From Juglans regia (taxonomy: Eukaryota > Streptophyta > Magnoliopsida > Fagales > Juglandaceae): DNA of 64,000 bases. The position numbers and the translations under genes are program-made. The notes beneath the pieces were generated by a model. It made no database searches, had not been told where the DNA came from, and saw only the letters and a list, made by a program, of their open reading frames with translations. Location of the stretch: assembly GCF_001411555.2 (NCBI RefSeq), contig NC_049911.1, positions 3,720,001 through 3,784,000 of the forward strand, read 5' to 3'. Positions 56,701 through 64,000 of the stretch are shown here, piece by piece (within the stretch, counting starts at the first letter, position 1; the number at the start of each line of letters is the position of its first letter).

Positions 56701-57453
56701 GTCTGCCAGTTGAAGAAAGCTCTTTATGGTCTCAAGCAGGCCCCCCGTGCCTGGTTTCAGCGCTTCAGTTCTTTTCTCATTCATCTTGGTTTTTCATGCA
56801 GCCGTGCTGACACTTCTCTTTTTGTTTTTCATCAGAAGTCGGATGTTATTTATTTGCTTCTTTATGTTGATGACATCATTATTACAGGCAACAATTCTTC
56901 TCTTCTTGACAGCTTCACTCGCAAACTCAATTCTGAGTTTGCCACCAAGGACTTGGGCTCCCTCAGTTATTTTCTCGGTCTTGAAGCTTCCCCCACTTCT
57001 GATGGTCTTTTCATCAGTCAGCTCAAATATGCACGGGACATTCTCTCTCGCGCTCAGTTACTTGACAGTAAGCCTGTTCCCACTCCCATGATTGTTTCTC
57101 AGCATCTGTCTGCAGATGGTCATCCATTTTCAGACCCCACTCTTTACAGATCTCTCGTTGGCGCACTTCAGTATCTGACCATCACGCGTCCTGATATTGC
57201 TCATGCTGTCAACTCTGTGAGTCAATTTTTGCATGCTCCCACTGACGATCACTTTCTGGCTGTTAAGCGTATTCTTCGCTATGTGAAAGGCACCATTCAG
57301 TTTGGTCTAACCTTTCGACCATCTGTCTCTCCTGGTACTCTTGTTGCTTATTCTGATGCTGATTGGGCTGGTTGTCCTGATACTCGTCGTTCGACTTCTG
57401 GTTATTCTATTTATCTTGGTGATAATTTGGTTTCTTGGAGTGCCAAGAAATAG
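53704..57453 (+). CDS. Copia gag-pol polyprotein, ends early at an amber codon
   Basis: 1249 codons: gag of the UBN2 type (about residues 15-210), zinc knuckle CQICRMEGHYADRC (265-278), protease DTGASAHM (from 312), GAG-pre-integrase (LWHARLGHVNHS), integrase core (HCDIWGPSP, IDDYSRFTW, SDGGAEF), reverse transcriptase with KARLVAKGYTQ, LDVKNAFLNG and YVDD (about 1054-1057), and the first part of RNase H (YSDADWAGC). An in-frame TAG at 57451-57453 stops translation inside RNase H. The same frame stays open after it to 57855. The element may therefore lack full RNase H unless the stop is read through. All other motifs look whole. The ATG lies 41 bp after the start of the primer site. Confidence 0.93.
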   Translation: MASDFAPTLLPFNTMIHMVTIKLSSSNYLLWKSQLLPLLESQDLLGHVDGTLVPPSQFEPAGSQTPSNKYLAWKATDQRLLSLLLSSLTEEAMAEAVGLSTSREVWLAMENTFSHRSKARELCLKDDLQLMKRESRPVAAYARAFKGLCDQLHAIGRPVDGTDKVHWFLRGLGPDFSSFSTAQMAQTPLPSFADLISKAESFEIFQKSLDSFSSTAAAFIATKNSSHRGGFSRNQRGRTNGHGSGSSNCGHGRSNSSQGRRPPRCQICRMEGHYADRCNQRYARNEHSAQLAEAFTNSCSLAEDVSSDWFVDTGASAHMTSDSSQLDQSTSYTGKDCVIVGNGASLPISHTGNLSPIPNLHLLDVLVVPHLTKNLLSISKLTSDFPLSVTFTNNLFTVQNRKTGRVVATGKRDGGLYVLERGHSAFISVLKNKSLHATYDLWHARLGHVNHSVISLLNKKGHLYLTSLLHSPTLCNTCQIVKSHRLPYSRNEHRSSNVLDLIHCDIWGPSPVKSNLGFVYYVIFIDDYSRFTWLYPLKLKSDFYPVFLQFQKFVENQYSARIKKFQSDGGAEFTSNFFQDHLRSSGIHHQLSCPYTPAQNGRAERKHRHVTETGLALLFHSHISPRFWVDAFSTAAYIINRLPTPLLGGKSPFEILYGTSPNYENFHPFGCRVYPCLRDYMPNKLSPRSIPCIFVGYSPSHKGFRCLDPTTSRLYITRHAQFDETHFPSLATSHAQPISSLQFSNFLEPSLLHTDLPPSCSAPHSPHITQSKSNPCIICTNPMNESLQVPDSLAGSPLQQLAPSPSPSEPRTDSTPAAVPLSSHPMLTRAKAGIFKTRHPAYLSFLGSSGLLPALLASTEPKGFKSAAKNPAWLAAMDDEIHALQNNRTWILVPRPNNTNIVGSKWVFRTKYLPDGSIELLKARLVAKGYTQVPGLDYTDTFSPVIKATTVRVVLSLAVTQKWPLRQLDVKNAFLNGTLTDKVYMEQPPGYIDPRFPNHVCQLKKALYGLKQAPRAWFQRFSSFLIHLGFSCSRADTSLFVFHQKSDVIYLLLYVDDIIITGNNSSLLDSFTRKLNSEFATKDLGSLSYFLGLEASPTSDGLFISQLKYARDILSRAQLLDSKPVPTPMIVSQHLSADGHPFSDPTLYRSLVGALQYLTITRPDIAHAVNSVSQFLHAPTDDHFLAVKRILRYVKGTIQFGLTFRPSVSPGTLVAYSDADWAGCPDTRRSTSGYSIYLGDNLVSWSAKK

Positions 57454-57855
57454 CCCACTGTCTCCCGCTCCAGCTGCGAATCGGAGTATCGTGCCCTTGC
57501 TTTTACTGCCGCTGAACTCATTTGGCTCACTCATCTATTGCATGATCTTCAGGTCCCTATCCCACAGCCGCCTCTCCTCTTATGCGACAACAAAAGTGCT
57601 ATTTTTTTGAGCTCAAATCCAGTTTCTCACAAGCGGGCCAAGCATGTTGAATTGGACTACCACTTTCTTCGCGAACTTGTTGTTGCTGGCAAACTACGTA
57701 CACAACACGTCCCCTCTCATTTACAGGTTGCTGATATTTTTACTAAGAGTGTTTCTCGACCTCTATTTGAGTTTTTTCGATCCAAGCTCCACCTCCGATC
57801 TAATCCAACGCTCAGCTTGCGGGGGGGTGTTGAGGATATCACTCCTCAATCATAG
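57454..57855 (+). pseudogene. Rest of copia RNase H after the amber codon
   Basis: Same frame as the gag-pol ORF, holding the C-terminal RNase H region (CDNKSAIFLSSNPVSH, VELDYHFLRE, LQVADIFTKS) and running 9 codons into the 3' LTR before its own stop. Confidence 0.85.
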
Positions 57856-58048
57856 TCTTCCCATTTATGTCAAAGATTGACCAACGTGATTGTAGGAAAT
57901 TCTTTGTATATTGTTTCCTTTTCAATTGTAATTATTTCCTTTTCAATTGTAATTTCATTTATTTGTATTAATGCAATACGCTATGTAAAATCATATAAAT
58001 GCAAACATTCACCATCAGAAAAGTAAGGTGAATTTTCAAACATTCTCA
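57828..58048 (+). repeat. 3' LTR of the copia element
   Basis: Identical to the 5' LTR by eye across 221 bp. It ends about 45 bp from the stop codon of ABCG copy 2. Confidence 0.95.
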
Positions 58049-58093
58049 GGCACAACATAACATCTCCAAGCTCCATGGAAAGAAAGAGAGGGT

Positions 58094-61000
58094 TTACCTA
58101 TGCTGGAAGTTCAGCCGTCCTATAAAGTATGCAAACAAGAAAGCAAACGTAAGGGGGAAGGCAATGAGAACAACTGCCACAAGAGCCAAGTGATCATGGT
58201 GAAACCCAAAGTAATCTGTTAAGAAATCAGGCACCGTTTTATTTTCTCCAAATACCATGATGTCCTTATCTATATCTCCATATTGTGAAGTAAGCAAGCC
58301 ATTCAGCGACCAAGATGTAGGAGTCAGATAATACAACCAGATCCACCACTTCGGAATTTTCTGAAAAAATAAAACAGCCCGGTCAGTTTTTAACTATATT
58401 GTTCAAAACTTTCACACTGGCACATACTTATCATCCACAATATAGACAAGTTTTGAGGCCTTTTAGCAGCTTACCGGTTTAGGCATTGGAAAACCAGAAA
58501 ACAGGTTGAATAATGTGTTGAAGGCCGGGTTCAAAATTGCAGCTACGGTGAAGTTTGGTGTCAATGAGACGAGTAGCATCCCTAGATAATTGAAGTACAG
58601 CAGTGAAAAGAATATTACATAGAAGTACCAGAAAACCTTACAAGCTGACCCATAATATCCAATCATTGGATATGTGACTATGACAAATATCGCAGTTTCA
58701 GTGAAAAGGTAGGGAACTTCCACTAGCACCTACAAAGTCAATATCCACAACTATATAAGCCAACAATACTGGTGAAAGAAGAGGCATCCAATCAAGAATT
58801 TAGGTTCCTTTTTATTATTATATTTTTGTGAAGATCAAATTCTTGTAGAACAAACAGGTAGAAGATTATACCTGTGCAAGTGAATAAGCCCATGAAGAGT
58901 ACATCCCTGCAAATCTTTCCCTGTACATAACAGTTCGCTCTGCTGCTACATATGGCAGGACTGCCGTGGAGTTATGTATGCCCACGTAGACCACGGAAGC
59001 ATACATTGAACCAAATATATTGAATAAGTTCTGCTGGTTATTTCTAACAGGAAAAAAAAAATGCCATGGTTAGTTGTTTGAAATATTCCAAAATATGCAT
59101 CTTACGGAAAGAGGGATGTATCTGATGGATATAGTGATTTGTCTTAAGCAGAGCAGGGATGTAAAGATGTAAGATTAAACAGATACTTCCTGAGATTCTA
59201 TCAAGTTGCAGCCGTAACTTACATTGCATACTAATTTTGTCAAGTGAAGTGAAGCATTCTTCAAAAAAAAAAAAAAGAAGAGGAAAACTGAAAAATACTA
59301 GAACTTACAATTTTTTCCCTTGATTCCAATATAGTCCCCCATAAAGTAAAGCACATACAAGTGTATACATGATACGCATCAAGTTGTATGCAGGATTCCT
59401 CCAATAAGCCAAATGCTGTTTCCATAGGCAAGATTTGACTTGTCCCCAACCATTTTGTGAAAAGCGGGTAGCAAAGTGAAGATCTGTTGAACCAGGAGGT
59501 GGACTACTTAACTGCCTTACAATTTTTTTATTGTTCCTGAAAAGATGGGAATAGAGGTCATAAGAAGATCATTGGTTTTAAGGACCATAATTTGATTCCA
59601 CATTAAAGATGGCCTCGAGAGAGATGACCACAACCTCGATACCTCATAACCAGCATACGAGCACGCACACACACACACACATGCATGTATAGGTAGAGAA
59701 GAAACCGTTTTTAAGATCCGTTATAAATTGAAAATTAATGAACAACTTTGAGATGCTGCATCCATGATATCCCAGATTGTAGCGTATATGCAGTAACTCC
59801 CTCATGAGGTGGTAGATAGAAAAGGCCTTACATGGGTACTAAGTCCCACATTGGCTGTCTACTAGGAGCTTCAACTATAACATTACTAGATTATATTTAG
59901 GTACATCACATATGGTTAGCATTTCCATGAGTCGTGACAATGCCCACAGCCAAAGCTGGAGATAGTAAAGCAAGTAAAGATTGTTTAATTGATTAGCTCC
60001 AAATAAGTAAACCAGAGTTTCAACTTGGACTTCACGAAAACCTTGGTTGGTTTAAATAAACCATAGAAAATCAGAGTTTCTACTTTGACCAGCAATTGGG
60101 TTTTCATATGACATATATAAACTCCTATGACCGATTGCAAATTTGGATGGCCCTAGGTTTTGGAAATGAGCAAATCCTCGTAATGCAAATACAGCTTTTT
60201 TGTTTTGTTTGATAAACACTGATCAATATATAAAACAGATAGCAATGTTTTCTTTCTTTCTTTCTTTCTTTCTTTTTTGCCCTATACTTGGTTCAGATAT
60301 AGAGTGCATTCTTTTTTAATTAGTGACATTACAGAATCACCCTTACATGTAATGAATCTTCAATCCTTTTAGTGGTCCCTTTGTGTAAGAGTTCCATTAT
60401 AGGTCACATAAACATTAAAACTGACCTAAACTATGGACAGGCAAACATGATAGTTGGTCCTTCCTCCATTCTATTCAGAAAAGATGCCAAGTAAATGGTT
60501 TGCATCTCTTGATCTGATTATCCAACCCCCACAATAAGCTATGTTAGAAACTCTACTGCATTGAAGCTACTTTGTTGAAATAGCAAAGCATTGTTAGACT
60601 TTATATAACATCACAAACAATTACAGTTGTAATTGAACAGAGGAACTCACTCATATAATGTAGATTCCCTGTATTTCTGGGCAAAATCTACACCAAGTTC
60701 AGCTTCTGCAGATGCAGAGCTGACCTCTAACATCCATGTCGATGGATTATAATTCTCTCTAATCTTTGGAATTCCTGGAATGCCCTGTGAGAAAAAAATT
60801 TATTCATAAAAGTAACTTCAGCAACTAGAAATGATCCAACTGATATGTGGTGTTACAGGAAACTGACCTCAAAATATTCTATAACCCTGCTTGAATGCTG
60901 CCCCAATGGTCCAGAGTAAATAATGCGGCCACCAGTTTTTAGAAGGATTAACTGTAAATGTAAAAGAGGCATGAGATAAATATATCTTCATGATTTGATA

Positions 61001-63933
61001 ACAAGAGACTTGTTTCCTGGCCAACACCAGTTCTCATATTCTGTTTTTCAAAAGAAATTATGGGGTCGGGGTGGTAGGATGGAATGATATGATCTGGTTG
61101 CAACACATCAGAGCACATTTTTTGCTCCATTGTAGACAAAAGTTAAGCCTCTATGCTTTTGATTTATCATTCAGCAGTCATGCATGTACAACTGAGATTA
61201 ACAGAACTTCTGGGAGCAATAGAACAGAAAATTGGTATAAAAGTGTACTCCTTTGGCATTTCTACTCTAAATAAAAGATTGCTTATACCTCATCAAATGT
61301 TTCAAATATGTGAATACTAGGTTGGTGGATGGTACAAACAATTGTTCTTCCTGTATCAGCAACATTTTTCACTGCTCGCATGACAATTGCAGCCGCTCTG
61401 GCATCCAAACTGGTTGTTGGCTCATCCATGAAGATAATAGAGGGATTAGCAACCAGCTCCACAGCTATTGTCAGCCGCTTGCGCTGCTCGGTTGATAGAC
61501 CAGTAGCCCCAGTTACACCTACTAAGGCATCCTTTATTTCATCAAGCTCAATGGTCTCCAGGACTTCGTCCACAAATTCCTGCAAGACTTGAAACAGCAG
61601 CTTTCACAAACTATTATATTATCTCTACAAAGTATAAAACTAATTCTTTTGACTTAATGTCAGTAAATTGTAATCTTACAGCTTTAGTTTTTGGGTCTAC
61701 TTCAGCAGATAAACGTAGCCAAGCAGAAAATATGACTGATTCTTCTACAGTTAGTTGAGGAGAATGTATATCCGTTTGCTCACAGTAACCAGAAATCCTA
61801 GCAAACGTTTCTTGAACCTTGGAATACCCTCCAATCTTTATTTCCCCTTGGATATAACCACTGGTCTTTCTTCCAGCTAGAACATCAAGAAGAGTTGTTT
61901 TTCCTGCTCCACTGACACCCATCAATGCCGTTAGAACACCAGGCCTTAATGCACCCGTAATATCAGAAAGAAGTTGAAGCTTTTTGCTAGTGTATCCCCT
62001 TTCTCTCATTTCCTGGCAGCCAAAGGTAATAGAAAAGAAAACTACAAGAATGAATTTAATATTGTTTGAATGGTTATTTATCCAGTAACCACAAGAACCT
62101 TATATCAAGTTAAATGTGATTACCAATGGGGTGTTCACATAGTATTGGACATCTTGAAATGCTACTGTTAAGGGTGTAAAAGGTAAGACCGTCCTACCTG
62201 TAAGGACAAGATGGTCATTAATAGCTGGAAAATTATATATATATATATGTAATGAGCTGAAGAAAAATCATAAGAGAAAGAAAAATGATCTAACCTTTCT
62301 TAGGTCCTATATTACCCTGTACAGGAGAATTTCTATACTTTTCCTCTACATGGGCACTGGCGCATGAATCTTCACTTCCCAGTACTTTGGAGAGCTTTTC
62401 ATGCGAAATAATAACATGGGATGATCCAGGAGCTGCAATGTTAATCAAATGAGGATGAATCAGTATCTAAGGATCTATCGTTGCATTGCCATTTAAGTTA
62501 AGATATAATGACAAGAAAGAACTTGCAATTCAATCAGAAGAAAGAGAGAGAACTTACACTTCAAGAAACTTAATGCCAAGATATATCCAAAGTTGAAAAC
62601 AATTGCAAACCCAAATAGGGCCCCAAGTGATATCCAATAAAGATCTCCGTCAAAGTTTAGTCCACGGCTTTCAAGTGTTTCTCTTCCTATCGTGGTGCCT
62701 GTGGATAACATCTACAGATAATAGAGGAAAGGAAACTTAGCTGGTAAGAACATCTATTCACTCTGGATATTAATCCCATAGTTAATACTGAAACAGCAAG
62801 CATTATCAAGATAATATATAGGAGTATATGTCATACATCCAGAATTACTTGTGTAACAGCTACTTAAACTTGAAATTGCATAACCTACAAATGTAAACAG
62901 AATATTCACTACTTTAGTGGTTGGTGTATGAAGCAAGCTGACAACTATAAATTCTGCTAAGATTTATAGCCGGAAATCGGTAATCAATGAGCAACATTTG
63001 GTATGAGGTGACTATTAAGAGTGAACTTAGAGGAAAGTCTACTGAAGCTCCAGTGCATTAGAAATAATATGGAACACCAAAAAATGATGTAGAGTTGATA
63101 GTAGTAGTTTATGGCTTTATGCAACGGCAATGAGGCACCAATCCAACAATATAATTTATAACTTACTGGCTAAAACTCTAAACTACTAAGAAAGGCAAAA
63201 TTGGGATGGAGTTGGGGAGGAAGGATTTGAATTCAATTGTTTAAGAAAATATTTGGTCAGTCAATTGATATGTTGCAACATAAACAAAGTTTAAATTGCC
63301 GCAACAAAAGGTTGAGATTCAAACTAAAATAAGAGGCATAAATCTAGACAGAATTAGCAAAGGCACTTATTGGAATTTTATCTGAATGATTTTCCAAGTC
63401 GATCTCTTTTTAGGGTTCATATATCAGTAGTTCTGCCCCTTGCTAGTGACTTGTGAGTAGTAGTTGTGTCACCACAAGATAGAATTTGTTCATCTTCTCC
63501 ACGAACGACACTTTAATTTGCATTAATTCCAGGAACTAATTAACAGCATGAGAGACTCACCTTTTGCCATCTTGGGGCAAGAAACTCATTTAAAGAAAGG
63601 CCAATCTGTCCATATGTCAGGGGAGAAACCCAAAAACCCCACCTCAACCAGACAGGCATAGCAGCTGCAACCAACAGAACAGCTCAGTTCGTCCCCTTCC
63701 TTTCAATTGATTATCTTAGAGCATCCTCATGGGCTAGATTGAGATTGGCAAAAAGACTTATTGAAAACTTACAAGGAGTGATAATAAAGCCACAGAGTGA
63801 CAATAGTAGTAATGCTGCATAACTAGCAGCTGCAAAGGCAGCATTAATAGTCCGGAAGACTGAGGCCAGGAAGCGGAACATGGACACTGAAGATAAGTGC
63901 ACCGCAAAAAGTAGAATGAACTGGCGGAAGAAC
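58094..63933 (-). CDS. Full-size ABCG (PDR) transporter, copy 2, 3' half (runs off the window)
   Basis: Minus-strand exons, in gene order, matching exons 12-24 of copy 1: 63773-63933, 63561-63664, 62558-62711, 62295-62432, 62124-62197, 61680-62012, 61289-61579, 60868-60951, 60651-60784, 59309-59536, 58872-59043, 58475-58729, 58094-58360. Every exon has the same length as in copy 1 except the last, one codon shorter. No stop or frameshift. It covers the end of TMD1, NBD2 (Walker [25 protein letters not shown]) and TMD2, ending RLNFQHR. The 5' half with NBD1 lies beyond base 64000. As in copy 1, the D-loop reads TTSLD where PDR proteins usually have SGLD. Likely a plasma-membrane exporter of the same clade. 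A copia element sits just past its stop codon. Confidence 0.92.
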
Positions 63934-64000
63934 CTAAAACCACAGCACATGGTCAAAGAATCACAACTAACAGAATTTGACATTGCTGCTGCACTTAATA

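Larger units (their letters stand above)
53442..58048 (+). mobile_element. Near-intact Ty1/copia LTR retrotransposon
   Basis: 5' LTR 53442-53662 and 3' LTR 57828-58048, both 221 bp and identical by eye, TG...CA ends. Primer site TGGTATCAAGAGCC starts at 53663; a polypurine tract of seven G ends at 57827. The 5-bp target duplication GGCAC is at 53437-53441 and 58049-58053. Short LTRs and a single gag-pol frame resemble the Ale/Retrofit lineage (inference). Identical LTRs mean a recent insertion. Confidence 0.95.

Noticed and set aside
1..64000. CRISPR arrays, operons, riboswitches, bacterial-type mobile systems
   Set aside because: None seen; gene structure and repeats are those of a plant nuclear genome.

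Overview
This window looks like nuclear DNA from a flowering plant, most likely a woody eudicot. The signs are an intronless PPR-DYW editing factor, a full-size ABCG/PDR transporter with 24 exons, SPT16 and S-adenosylmethionine synthetase genes with introns in their 5' leaders, tRNA genes with plant-like flanks, and AT-rich intergenic DNA full of MITEs, LTR elements and LINE tails. A Fagales/Juglandaceae source is my guess from the general feel of the proteins and repeats; nothing here proves it.

Layout. 0-3.4 kb: repeats, including a diverged copy of the SPT16 5'-leader intron broken by a MITE nest. 3.4-5.6 kb: PPR-DYW gene. 6.1-7.6 kb: a LINE tail with target duplication, two exon remnants of an ATP-citrate lyase alpha-subunit pseudogene, and a MITE. 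8.4-10.4 kb: decayed endogenous pararetrovirus pieces ending just upstream of the first SPT16 promoter. 10.4-15.8 kb and 18.9-25.2 kb: tandem SPT16 copies, each with one leader intron and an intronless 1071-codon CDS; a 444-bp stretch is identical between them. 16.7-17.4 kb: an LTR-like block. 25.5 kb: tRNA-Ile(UAU), minus strand. 27.3 kb: small secreted-peptide gene. 28.8 kb: tRNA-Phe(GAA). 29-31 kb: a foldback element and a 644-bp hAT-like MITE with 8-bp target duplication. 31.6-34 kb: S-adenosylmethionine synthetase. 34-37.4 kb: a small foldback, a direct repeat of MAT upstream DNA, a truncated Copia 5' end, and MITEs.

37.8-64 kb: two full-size ABCG (PDR) genes face each other tail to tail. 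The plus-strand copy is complete (24 exons, 1451 codons, all splice phases agree). The minus-strand copy runs off the right edge; its 13 last exons are intact and phase-matched. Between them are a decayed Ty3/gypsy relic (49.2-51.4 kb) and a young Ty1/copia element (53.4-58.0 kb) with identical 221-bp LTRs, a 5-bp target duplication and a single in-frame amber codon. The copia element sits about 45 bp past the stop codon of the minus-strand ABCG gene.

The host genes are unrelated functions (organelle RNA editing, chromatin transcription, methyl-donor synthesis, membrane export). The main story is structural: local duplication of SPT16 and ABCG, gene conversion, and mobile elements landing in introns and gene flanks. 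I did not find a clearly new multi-gene system.
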